A DNA stretch of 64,000 bases from assembly GCF_041260155.1 (NCBI RefSeq), contig NC_091944.1, forward strand, positions 13,617,772 to 13,681,771, given 5' to 3'. This document shows, piece by piece, positions 51,220 to 62,165 of the stretch (position 1 is the first letter of the stretch; each line of letters starts with the position of its first letter). The stretch comes from Ptychodera flava. Lineage: Eukaryota; Hemichordata; Enteropneusta; Ptychoderidae. Below the pieces are notes generated by a model. It saw only the letters and a program-made list of their open reading frames with translations, had not been told where the DNA came from and made no database searches. The translations under genes and the position numbers were made by a program.

Positions 51220-52640
51220 TGATATGACAGTTAATTGCTAATCTGAATATTGAACAAACTTTCTCAATTAGCGATATATTTCTGGATTGGCTTAGTTAAA
51301 GTTGACAAAGCGTGCTATGTACATTGAAGATACTACGATATAACATAATTGAAGTCATTTATCATTTTTATTTTACCTAATTACCAATTTGCGAATTTAA
51401 CGAACTTTCCTAATTAGGGATGTATATTTGGATTGACTGGACCAAAATGAAGAAACTTGCTATGTATATTGTAGATACTCTGATATAATATTATCAAAAG
51501 TCAGTTTTGATTTTGCTAAACACCTAATTATTAATTTGCAAATTTAACGAACTTTTCTACTTAGAGATATATCTTCATTGACTTCATCAAAATTGATGAA
51601 ACTTGCTATGTACATTGAAAAAATATGATAAAATATTAATGAAAGTTGTTTAGCATTTTTACGTCAGCAAGTTACTAATATGCATATTTAAATAACTTTC
51701 CCACTGGGCAAAATGCTTGATATACAACAATATACGCATATACCTTTATAGGAGGCATCATGGGCCAGTGGTTAGAGCAGTGGACTCACGATCAAAGGAT
51801 GGTGAGTTCGAGCCCCGGCATGCTGTGGTGTTGTGTCCTTGAGCAAGGCACTTTATCTTCATTGCTTCTCCCCACCCAGGAGTGACGGGTACCTGGTAGG
51901 ACAGAGGTTGTTATGTGTGCGTTTAGCTCTGCTGCGCTTATTGGCTGCACATGTGAGCTGTTGGCTGCACATGTGAGCTGTTGTTTGCTCCCAAGAGAGT
52001 TGAGTAGTATCATATTAGGTCCAGTGACCAGGGGTAATAATAATTGTAAAGCGCCTTGAGCACATGTACTTGTGGATATGTGCGCTATATAAGAACCCAA
52101 TATTATTATTATTATATACTGATTCTGTACATTTGTCAAATACGTTCAGAATACATGTACGTATACTAATAAAATGCAAAAGTACAGTGTACACTTAGTG
52201 TGCAAAGATCTGCATTATGTATACTCTTGATCTGCAAAGATATACGCCGCGCATATCAACGTATTGAGATGTTCCATATACAAAGATATACGCTTCGTAT
52301 GCAATTAGTATTGTGTTCCATATACGTAAATATACTGAACGTACACCAAGCATTTTCTCCAATTAGAGATATAAGACTGGAAGGACTCTAAAAAGTATGA
52401 AACCTGCTACGTATATTAATGAGATAATTAAGTTTTATAAGTGAAAGATATTTTGCTTTTCATGTCAGCTAATTTATAATTTGCATATTTAATGAGATTT
52501 CACAGTTTTGCATATGTAGCTTGAAGGACTTGACCAAAGACAACTATGCTTGCTATATAAAGTGGTGATACAATGACAGCAGTCAAAGAAATTTATTATT
52601 TTTATTTCAGCTAATTACATATTTATATACTTACTGACTT
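51220..52640. repeat. Degenerate tandem array, unit about 146 bp, interrupted by a SINE
   Basis: The recurrent segment (CCTAATTANNAATTTGC, AACGAACTTT, AATTAGNGATATAT, GAAACTTGCTATGTA) begins again near 51228, 51373 and 51520, with a degraded unit near 51660. It resumes after the SINE at about 52355-52640. Between the SINE and 52355 there are repeated GCAAAGATATACG fragments. Confidence 0.8.
51754..52116 (+). mobile_element. Full-length tRNA-derived SINE
   Basis: The head has an A box in GGGCCAGTGGTTAGAGCAG and a B box in GGTGAGTTCGAGCCCC (51801-51816), then the body GTGTTGTGTCCTTGAGCAAGG. The 3' tail reads TGTAAAGCGCCTTGAG, then GTGCGCTATATAAGAAC and (ATT)n. The body has a tandem TTGGCTGCACATGTGAGCTG duplication. 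The tail resembles the LINE tail at 55685-55757. Confidence 0.88.
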
Positions 52641-53832
52641 TTAGAATTAATCTGTGGTGAATATTGTTCATGATGTGGATCATAACACTTGCAATGAGGT
52701 TGCAAACATGTGGCAAAAATTTAAACTGACAGACAACTTCAATTTTTACTGAAACACGTGAGCACTTTCGATTCACATCTGGTTAACATATGCTTTGGGG
52801 TTGCTTAGCATTTCGCCATTATAACTCGCACAATTTCTTATAAAACGGACAAAAATTGTAGATTACAATTATATTATATCATTCACCTTCACACCAGGCT
52901 GTGTGTATTTGTACAACTATTGTTTATACTGATCATCCTTGCATAAACAACATGAGTGCCATACCCACCAGAACATGGTCCTTGCCATATCACTTGATGA
53001 AAGCGCCAAGGTTTGTACTTTTTCCCCCCATGATTCAAAATACAGTAAGTTGATGAAGCCCTAAACTGCCACTTCCGCCACTATTTTTGTTCATTTTTGT
53101 AAAAAATCGCACGAGTTATGAACTGCGAAAACGGCTTTTCCTGAATAAGCGACCCCAAAGCTAACACATATGAACAAATTAACCTTGGTGAGCTTACCCT
53201 TTAAGCAATGGCATATGTTTCAATAATTTACAGGTTACATCATGCATTATCGCATGCAATATTTAAATAAAGTGAGATATAATTGTTATCTACAATCGTG
53301 ACAACCTTCGAAGTAAATATTTCACACCTTCCCAGGTCTTTCTATTAAATTGTAAGCATTATCTTATCTCGTAGTTCAGCCACATGCGAACACATCTGCT
53401 ATTTTCCAGTCTTTTGGTCAAAGTTCTTCTTCTTCAGAACCTATGGTGTGAACTTTGTTCACGCAAGCCTGGGGACTTTGTCACTTCAGGGACTATGGCT
53501 GTGACCATTTACATTATTTCGATCTGTTTGTTCTATAAAACAAGGACGTTTTTCTATCTTCTCTCTATAGTATGCTGAAATGCAAAGCATTAGCCTTTGC
53601 AGCGACGCATTATGTACCAAATGCGATGTTATTGTTAACAATTAACTGCTAGTCCTTGCTAAAATTAACCATACAATTTATACAGACTGTGGCGGCAGTT
53701 TTAACACAGAGCATTCAGACATGATTTTCAAAGTTGAACAAGAAACCTTGTTTTATAAGCAGAATTGCAGAACACGTGAAGATGTAGTCGACAGAGCTTT
53801 AATCTTTTGATAAAAAACCATTGTAAAGTTTA
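52641..53832. other. No gene recognised
   Basis: Nothing beyond short open frames was seen. Confidence 0.5.
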
Positions 53833-54601
53833 GTAAGGTAGAATGCACCGCAGGGACAGATCTCAAATGTTGACGATTCCTTTTTTGTCTACCACTTGTG
53901 GGGTTCATTTTGAAGCTCATAGAGTAACTTTAGATTCATCTGCTTATTTTTGTGGAAATGGAAAATTTATTTTTTCCTAATAGAACTGACACATAGATGG
54001 CGGCATTTTGAATTTCAAATGTAGATAAATGTCAGGTAATTTATTTCCCTGCGACCAACATTAGCACGGTGACCCCTAACAAGGCAAGAATACCTTGCTA
54101 GGAGAACAGTTTTAAACAGGAACTTTCAGGAACGTGGGCACAAAATAGGGGGATTACTGATGACACAACCATTTGCATACACTGGGCGGGAGTTTTGAAT
54201 TCTCAAAGCATCGCCAGGGAGCATCGCTTTGACCGTATGATAAATTTGAATAATCATGATCGGCACTTTCGTGACATATGCAAAGAGGGGTCAAATGGTC
54301 GTACAGGGAACACATATTGAAACATAGCGTTCTCCGACAAAAGACGGAATATTTTTTCAGTTTATTTTCGACTCAAGTTTAGTTGCTATATATACACAGG
54401 CATCATACGCAAGATTCAATGACAATGAACGCCTGAAACATGGCAAAATCATGGGATTCTGGGACCAAACACGGCACGTCTGATCAGTAGCGTGGCTTTT
54501 TTACATTTGCATAGATTTACAATAAGCCGGCTTAGGGGAAGTTCCTGTTTAAGTTTCGTTGAAGAAAGTTTTAGTATTGCAATTTTTAGGCGCGTACCAC
54601 C
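53833..54601 (+). mobile_element. TTAA MITE family 1, copy 9, interrupted
   Basis: It begins AAGGTAGAATGCACCGC and ends AGGCGCGTACCACC before TTAA at 54602-54605. The body has AGATGGCGGCATTTTGAATT and CACGGTGACCCC. A second element is inserted at 54116-54548. Confidence 0.85.
54116..54548. mobile_element. 433-bp TTAA-flanked MITE nested in copy 9
   Basis: TTAA flanks it at 54112-54115 and 54549-54552. Terminal repeats are ACAGGAACTT and AAGTTCCTGT. Its removal restores GAACAGTTTTAAGTTTCG of the host MITE. The interior is unlike family 1 and non-coding. Confidence 0.85.
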
Positions 54602-55118
54602 TTAAACGGGTTTTCAATGTTTAATTAGGGCAAATATCTCCTTTTCGTTTATATTTTTAGCATGCGCACAGCTTGTAAGTATATTGGCGACGTGGGAAGT
54701 CACTCGATCACAAATTACATAAGTGTCAACAAAGGTTACCCATGACCTGATTATTAATATTACAGACGTTTTTGACCAATCAGACATAACGTTACGAAAT
54801 CACTGCATGCCTGATTGACGAAAAAATAGTTTGAAACAAGCATAGCATCTGGGTGATCAAACTATTTGATGTTCGTCGTCATGCAAACGCGTCAATGAAG
54901 TGAAAATGCAAGGCAAATGAATTACTCCCATCGGTCAAAGGGTATTTTCACTGATAACATGTTTAGTCTGCGTTCACAAAACAAACATCAAACACGGACT
55001 GAACATTTTAATTTTCTTTTCATGGACATTTACTAATAAACATTGTCTTTCACACGTATGATTCATACAACATACACACTTAAATACATACTTTTCGGTC
55101 TACCTGCTTGTGAAAAAT

Positions 55119-55757
55119 AAATTACAGCTCATACAGAATTCTACTGCTCGGCTGGTAGCCAGGATTAGGGTGAGGGATAGGTGTCACATGACTCCTGTCC
55201 TGCAGGCTCTTCACTGGCTGCCAGTGTAGCAGCGAATTCAATTCAAAATTCTTTGTCTAACATTTAAAATTATCCCTTGTAATACGGCGCAGCGCTACCT
55301 CACTGAACTGATAACTGTCAGGATGCCAATACGAGAAAACACATGAGTAATTCCAGTGTATTGGAGTAATTCCAGTGTATCACTAGTTCAGCCAAAAATT
55401 AAGACTAATAAGAGTTATGGCGACAGAGCTTTCTCAGTGTGTGCTCCTAAGCTGTGGAATAAGCTACCAGAGGCCATTAGATCAACTAACATTTTAATAA
55501 TTTTAAAACGCAGGTCAAAAGGTACCTTTTTAAAACAGCTTTTTAGACTTATTTATTGACGAAGTGTATTTTAAATTTTAAATTTTTTACCTTTGTGTAT
55601 TTTTTTATTCTAGTGAACCAAAGTATTGTATGTATTGTATTGTGTTTTATTGTATTGTGTAAGTATTTATTCAGATTTTAACTGTACAGCGTATAGAGAT
55701 GGTGTATATCTATGTTATACGCTTTAGAAGAACAAATTATTATTTATTATTATTACA
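55119..55757 (+). mobile_element. LINE fragment: reverse-transcriptase ORF C-terminus and 3' tail
   Basis: The frame starting at AAATTACAG (55119) reads KLQLIQNSTARLVAR, LQALHWLPV, QRIQFKILCLTFK and later SYGDRAFSVCAPKLWNKLPE, typical of the extreme C-terminus of CR1/L2/jockey-type LINE ORF2. Two in-frame stops (in CCAGTGTAG and ACATGA) and a 19-bp tandem duplication show decay; the frame ends TGA/55559. The 3' UTR ends in TTATACGCTTTAGAAGAAC and (ATT)n. The rest of the LINE is absent (5' truncated). Confidence 0.85.
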
Positions 55758-55762
55758 TACAT

Positions 55763-55960
55763 GGCATGTATGTATGTATGTATGTATGTATGTATGTATG
55801 TATGTATGTATGTATGTATGTATGTATGTATGTATGTATGTATGTATGTATGTATGTATGTATGTATGTATGTATGTATGTATGTATGTATGTATGTATG
55901 TATGTATGTATGTATGTATGTATGTATGTATGTATGTATGTATGTATGTATGTATGTATA
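55763..55960. repeat. (TATG)n microsatellite, about 195 bp
   Basis: Pure tetranucleotide tract directly after the LINE tail. Met-Tyr-Val-Cys open frames in it are artefacts. Confidence 0.98.
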
Positions 55961-56796
55961 CCGGTATGCTAGATAGTAACTACACCAAATCAGGGATAGA
56001 CCACAGTCCCCATAAAGATTGTCAAATCCCTAATAAAACTAGCGTGAAGTGACCGGAAGATTCAGATTACAGAAAATCCTCATCATACTTAAGCCCAGAC
56101 AAATGGTAAATAAAAGGATATTCATTGTAAGTACAGATATTGGTACCAGGCAAATTTAGAGTAGAACATGGGAAACTGGCATTAGGCCCAGTAGATTATT
56201 TATCAAGAACGGAAGGTCACAGTGAAATGCGTGAAACGAGTGCATGTGCACATGCTGACGGCTCCTGGACCGCATGGACTGTATTTGCCGGGAAGTTTCA
56301 CATCAATGGCTAAATCGGCAGATCCATGGATTGCCGCATTCCTATGATTTTACAGAACAGTCAGTGTATTTATACCCATACCATGTATTTAATTTGCTCA
56401 ACCAGAACTTCTCAAACACGTCACAATCATGTATCACTGATGAATTCCGTTGCAATAGGATGTATGTTGTGATATATGTCGTTGCTTACAACAAAAAATC
56501 AAGGAACGTTTGATACAGACACTAGCGTTAAGAAATTTATGATTTAAATTCCTCATAGATTTTTGTAATTTTAAATCAAGGTGTCTATTATAGTAAGTTC
56601 CTTTCGTTGGTAATCTTGAATCAATCTATTATCATACCGTCAGCAAGTCTTCGAGTGTTCTCTATAGATAAGTTATTAAAAAATTTTGAAGATTAGTGTT
56701 GGAGACCCAAGGTAGCACGAGCATCCCTATGTAGGTTAAACTACAACCCCTTGACCTTATTGGCTGTAACCATGGGTTAGGTCAGCCACCAGTGTT
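55961..56796. other. No gene recognised
   Basis: Nothing beyond short open frames was seen. Confidence 0.5.
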
Positions 56797-57208
56797 CTAA
56801 AATTCCGCTCTGCGCCTATGCGCCCTATAGACCTTTTCCCGCGGTTATCCAACAATGCATTGCAGTGGCTATATCAAACACCGTATGAACATTCCAAACA
56901 ACGAAAACACACTGATTTGTGTTGTACAACGGATTGTTATAGAAGAATGACACAAATGCCCCCTGTATATTCTAACCATCAGCGACGAAAATATAGGTCA
57001 AGGTGTAATCTGTCATAGAGTTCTATGAGTAACATACCCTGCGTGTACCCTACGGGTAAAAAGGTCTATGCGTAATGTACGCTTTGCATACCCTGGCGCG
57101 CACTGCATCATGGAACCGGTATGTGTACATATGCAAGCGAAGAAAATTTTCTCCTCAGACATATGTACACACGTCCATAGGGCGCATAGGCGCAGAGCGG
57201 AATTTTAG
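56797..57208. mobile_element. 412-bp MITE with perfect 32-bp terminal inverted repeats
   Basis: The arms 56797-56828 and 57177-57208 are exact reverse complements (CTAAAATTCCGCTCTGCG ... GCGCCCTAT). Inversion continues weakly outward (GTCAGCCACC / GTGGCTAGG). The interior contains the element copy at 56825-57122 and a small hairpin, ATGTGTACATATG / CATATGTACACAC. Confidence 0.9.
56825..57122. mobile_element. MITE with ATAGACCTTTTCCC-type ends, copy 2
   Basis: Counterpart of 44717-45013. Shared: ACTGATTTGTGTTGTACAAC, GCGACGAAAATATAGGTCA, AGTAACATACCCT, CTGCATCATGGAACCGG. It fills most of the 412-bp inverted-repeat element. Confidence 0.75.
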
Positions 57209-57445
57209 GTGACTGTGGCTAGGTGTCAACCTGTAGTATGATTTGACCAAGTTCTGATCGTTTTTGTAATATTTTATTATTCGCAATATTGCCGACGCGT
57301 TTATTATTTTCAAAAAGATTAAAGTTTGTTCAAATCGCGCATCCGTGACGATGAGTATACCAAATACGATACACATTATAGACATATGAAACAAATGTGA
57401 TCCGATGGGATCGAAAAGCTATTCACGTTAATTATTTTGGGATGG

Positions 57446-57656
57446 AAGATTAGAGTACCGAACTCACTATAGGAGAATGGTGAGTTCGAGACCCGTTAGG
57501 TCCAGAGTATAACGGACTCACTGTCAGAGGATGGTGAGTTCGAGACTCCAGCACGGTGTTGTGCCCTTGAACACTTTAGTTCTCATTGCTTCATCGGGTA
57601 AGTGGGTTATGGGTACCTCACCCTGCAGTTGGGTTCGCCTGTTGGAAGAGTATAAA
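57446..57656 (+). mobile_element. tRNA-derived SINE with two tandem heads, copy 2
   Basis: Same dimeric head as 13286-13550: GTGAGTTCGAGACCCG then GTCCAGAGTA, a second GGACTCACTGTCAGAGG and GTGAGTTCGAGACTCC, followed by CAGCACGGTGTTGTGCCC. Confidence 0.75.
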
Positions 57657-57767
57657 AGTACATAAATAATTACATAAAAATAAAACGAGGTGCTAAACTT
57701 CATATAAATCAAATAAATATGTGCGTTGATTGACCCATTAACAAAGCACCATTCTCCAACATTTAAT

Positions 57768-58052
57768 ATTTAGTTTTCATATGAGGTGCAATTCCCAATT
57801 TTACAAAGAAACCAGGCACTATGTGCATCATTTCATTAAAATCTTTAACATATTCCTGAATTATAACATATAACATATAACATAAGCTCACAAAATGGTT
57901 GTTTAATCTTTCATCTTAAGTTTTCATGTCGTACAATTCGCAATTTTACAAAGAAACCAGGCGCTGCCTACATCATTTCTCCAGCATCTTTAAAATAGCT
58001 CTGAATTCAAAACATTTAAAATCTAAGCTTACGAAATGGTTGTTTAATCTGC
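57768..58052. repeat. Two tandem units of about 145 bp
   Basis: CAATTTTACAAAGAAACCAG occurs at about 57796 and 57941, and AAATGGTTGTTTAATCT closes both units. Internal spacers have diverged. Confidence 0.8.
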
Positions 58053-59851
58053 ACTATTAATCCCTGTTTTTGTTCTAAAATACGAATTATGAGCTGTGTG
58101 AACACTAGAAACTATCAGACCCACTACTTTCATCACACGTCATACACGAGTGTTGTTTGTAGTCGCAGGGGGTGGGAGTAAAGTGTAGTGTTAGCACAGG
58201 CGCCCCTATTGATAAGCTTATTATTGAGTTTTTCTCAGTTTTCTCTGTCACTGTCGGTCCCTCTCCTTTACTTCATGCTCTGACTGATCGTAGCTAAATA
58301 AAATAAATGACTATATAGCCTAACCTATAGCCTCTTGACTCTTTGTTTATTTTACACCCCATTACAAGGACGTTTATCTCTCATATACACATCTTGTAAT
58401 TAATTAGTCAACACAACTAATTATGCTAATCCGTGGGCTTATCAAGGGTTGGTCAACATTGCAAAGATAGAGATGTAAATGAAAAAGGAGGTATGGGCAC
58501 AACGTTGGAAGTCATCCGATCCCTATTCATATCAGTGTCATCTAAGGTTACCCGTATAACTCAATGATTTATGTTGAGCTATCAGGACTAGTTTTATTAA
58601 AGAACTGTCAAATCCGATACAATTTAAAGAAATCGCCGCATGCCGGACTGACACCAAAAAGTCCGAATCAAACACAATATCTGCGTGAACCAAAGGGAAC
58701 CCAATAATCTGGCTGCCGTGTTTATGTTGTAGTTTTCCGATAAAATTGAAGAACGCTCAGTTTTGGCAGCTGATATTTCAATCACATTGATATCATTGCA
58801 AAGGAGTCAAGGCACTTTGCACAAAACCACGCCGCCCCACACGATGTCGTCTCAAGGCCTGTCGTACAAAAACCATTTCGTCCCTAGTACTACCGAAGTA
58901 CTAACTCGTCCCAAAAGCGCGTGAGTCACAGTGTAATGTTTTGCACGGAATTGGACTCATTACGCGCTAAGACTTTTGGCTGCCACGGACACCCCCCCCC
59001 CTCCTGAAACCATAAACAGAATTAGCGAAAAAGAATAATGCAAATATGAAACTGTGTCTACATGTAGAATCGAGCAATAGTACCAGGCCATAATCGACAT
59101 TATAGTCATAAGTTCCATAGTGACAAACTCTTACAAACACAAACAGCAAAGCACAGATAGACAACAAAAAAGTACTGGTACACACAAGAAAGTCAAATCT
59201 GTAGAAGAAAAATATATATGGACCTCCGGTAAAGACAACCTAGAAGTAATGTCAGATGTTTCGAACATGGTAAGCATATTCTGCCCCGCACGTTTCACCC
59301 GCCATATATCAGTCTGAAGGATAGGAAGGAGTATATGAATCTATAGACAAATGTCACCGATGCCATTAGTGATCATTTGTTAAAGTTATACATCACAGTT
59401 TGCTACTAGTTCATGACACCTGCCAATGTGAGAAAACAATACCGTTTGAATGTAGAGACAAGTCTTTATCTTGAGTAACCCTGATTTTCAAGCTAGCAAG
59501 AGAGATGACTGTGTCTCTCTATAAAATCAACACATGAACAGCATGCCCTAGCATAACGAATAAGCTGGAAAATGCATAGCCTATAGGAGGGTTACAGTGA
59601 CAGAACCGCAGCCATTCGAGTGGCGAAAGTGGCGCCGTCTACTGACGCGTCCGCAGGACTAATAAATAGCTACAACTGGTACGATGCGCAACGTCAGTTC
59701 CTACATAGACCCTCGAGAAAGGGTCTATGGTTCCTGGAATTGTGTTCACTTTCAAGATTTTCTGGTCGCGGTGATAGATTAGTAATGGAATCTTCATGAT
59801 TAATAGAGGGTTATTTTCACTTTAATGGCTGGCGACAGGTAGGGTAAAGTA
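58053..59851. other. No gene recognised
   Basis: A short poly-C run lies near 58991-59001. Open frames are under 75 codons and without motifs. Confidence 0.5.
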
Positions 59852-60000
59852 GAGTTGTTTCAGGGGCGAAATGGTTTCGGGGCGAAGTGGCTGTTGGGGC
59901 AAAGAAGTTTTGGTACAAGGTAGTTTTGGTACGAGACGGTTTTGGTGCGAATTGGTATTGAACGAGGTGGTATGGTGCGAATTGGTTTTGATGCGACGTG
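59852..60000. repeat. Degenerate 15-17 bp minisatellite
   Basis: Units resemble GGTTTTGGTGCGAATT: TTTCGGGGCGAAGTGG, TTTTGGTACAAGGTAG, TTTTGGTACGAGACGG, TTTTGGTGCGAATTGG and so on. Confidence 0.85.
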
Positions 60001-60826
60001 TCTTGCAACAGTTTTAAAAGCATGCACAAAAAACACGGTGATAATCAAACGGGATTCCATACCTTTAAGTATCGGGGCTTTACTGAGTCAACCCTTTCCG
60101 GGTACTATGTGCTGGCTATTACATGTCTTCCTATGGAAGGAGTGTAATGGAAAAAAGTGTAACAGTAGGTCAAGTACTCATTATCTTTCACCTACTTCAC
60201 AGTTACAGCTGTTGAATCCCTTTTATTATTAATGGCTTCCCTTGAACGTGTATTTTTTTTTGCAACAACATCAATATGATTGAAATGACAACAACTGTAA
60301 TAATTTAGTGTACATTTTATCAGCAAAAATTAACATAAAGATCACAACCATATCACCAGGTTCCATGAGCGTGAACTAACGATTTTACAAAGTTAACTAA
60401 AACGTTGGCACTTTCAAAAACTTGCCTTACACATTGGAAATGAACAAGTCCCCTTTACTCTATATCAGACAAAATTTTAATTGAAGAAGTTGAGTGCTTC
60501 ATTCGAAAACACTGCACTGGGACTGCATATAAAAACTTTTATTTTCTCTCTCGTCTATCAGGTTAAATTTTAAAGTATATCCTTGAAGTATTTAAAATTT
60601 TCAAGTACTTCAAATAATCTGCATAGGCCATCGCAATACAGGTTAAAGTTTACCCAAGAGAAATTGGAATTGTATTTCCATACCCCCCCCCCAAAAAAAA
60701 AAAAGAAAAAAAACCCTCGTTTTCTAGAATAACGGACATTTTCTGAAACATAATGCCATTATATACATGTTAATTACTGAGTAAACGAAGACTTCCAGAT
60801 GAAATAGAATGGCAATGACCGGGAAA
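60001..60826. other. No gene recognised
   Basis: AT-rich sequence with a C-then-A homopolymer run near 60684-60704. Confidence 0.5.
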
Positions 60827-60830
60827 TTAA

Positions 60831-61151
60831 AGGAGCAAAGTCGGCTTTTTTTCATAAATTTTGTTTGATACGAGATACTGCTTATATTGTTTGACATGTT
60901 GAAAGATACTGAATGAATGGGTGACCACGCATATATTCGACCCCGGTTTTAGACAAGTGAAATGAAACCATCGCGAATATGAATTAATGGTCATGACCAT
61001 TAATTCATTATCGCGATGGTTTCATTTGTCTAAAACCGGGGTCGAATATATGCATGGTCACCTATTCATTCAGTATCTTTCAATATGTCAAACGATATAA
61101 GTAGTATCTTGTATTAAACCAAATTTACGAAAAATGACCGACTTTGACCCT
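60831..61151. mobile_element. 321-bp TTAA-flanked hairpin MITE
   Basis: TTAA lies at 60827-60830 and 61152-61155. The arms AGGAGCAAAGTCGG and CCGACTTTGACCCT are inverted, and inversion extends to the centre, which is a perfect palindrome (GAATTAATGGTCATGACCAT, about 60980-61005). The whole element can fold as one hairpin. No coding capacity. Confidence 0.9.
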
Positions 61152-61324
61152 TTAAAGACCGAACATCGGGCATTTTCAAACGGCTCATTATCCGACATCA
61201 GTGTATTTAACAATGCTGAGAAAATTATTAACATCAATCAGATGATGTGAAGAAAACGTGATCGATAGTGGAATACATGTCTAGCAAAATGGCGACTCTA
61301 ATTACACTGTTACAGGGGTCTGAA

Positions 61325-62165
61325 ATGTTTATTTATTTATTGATTTATTTGTTTGTTTATTCATTTATTTATTATTCATTTAAACTCCAAAAGTGTACTA
61401 CCTCTTTTAATGGAGGTCAAATAGAGAAGCAAAAAAAAAAAACAAATACATAATTAATAAAAACGGATACAAGATAAAAGACCAAGACTAGAAAACTACG
61501 TCCTGACAAGTAAACAGAATACAGAAAATTATCACAAGATCTCGTAAAAATAGTCAGTGACTCAGAATCCATGATGGTTTGGGGTCGCTGTTGTATTAAT
61601 CGATACCTGCAACAGATAAGGTGTTTTGATAAAGTGGTATACGTGCTAGGAACTGTAAGAGGTTCTGGTCGGTGATCTAGAGGGGCACATGTTACTAATA
61701 TCATCAGTTTTAATGAAGCTATGAATGCATCTCATGAGCATGAAAAGAGATGAAACAGTGATGGGAATAAGTCTCATTGCACAGAGATTGTTATAAGTTG
61801 TAAAGCTACAAAAATTAGAACAGTAATTAATCTGTGGTAAAATTAAACAATAATAGAATAGCTTGTGTTAGTGGAGTAGAGATAGTTTCTGATAAAGACA
61901 AAAATTAGAATTGATTTTGTTTTCAACAACGGATATATGATCGGACCAATCTAGGTTGTTACTGATGTTGACTCCTTGTAACGTTTCTGCTGAGACGGGG
62001 CCCATGACTTTATTAGCAAGAATGAGGTCGAAGTTATCTCTTCTATAAAGTTGTAGAGATCATTGATTTTGTTTAAGGGTCCATACATTATTTTTAGTAA
62101 GACACCAATTTTCAACTACTTTCAGATCAGTGTTGAGGTTAGTGGATATGGTGTTTAGTCTTGTT
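61325..62165 (-). mobile_element. Decayed LINE fragment, reverse-transcriptase thumb region, with AAAT tail
   Basis: On the minus strand from about 62164 the frame reads LNTISTNLNTDLKVVENWC, then after one stop NFDLILANKVMG, ETLQGVNISNNLDWSDHI and ENKINSNF, the usual order just downstream of the polymerase core in CR1/jockey-type LINEs. Further toward lower coordinates KLFYYCLILPQINYC is visible in a decayed context. An (AAAT)n-rich stretch (minus strand) at 61325-61380 may be the 3' tail. Clade is uncertain. Confidence 0.6.

Noticed and set aside
55699-56052. Met-Tyr-Val-Cys repeat protein
   Set aside because: Product of the TATG microsatellite.
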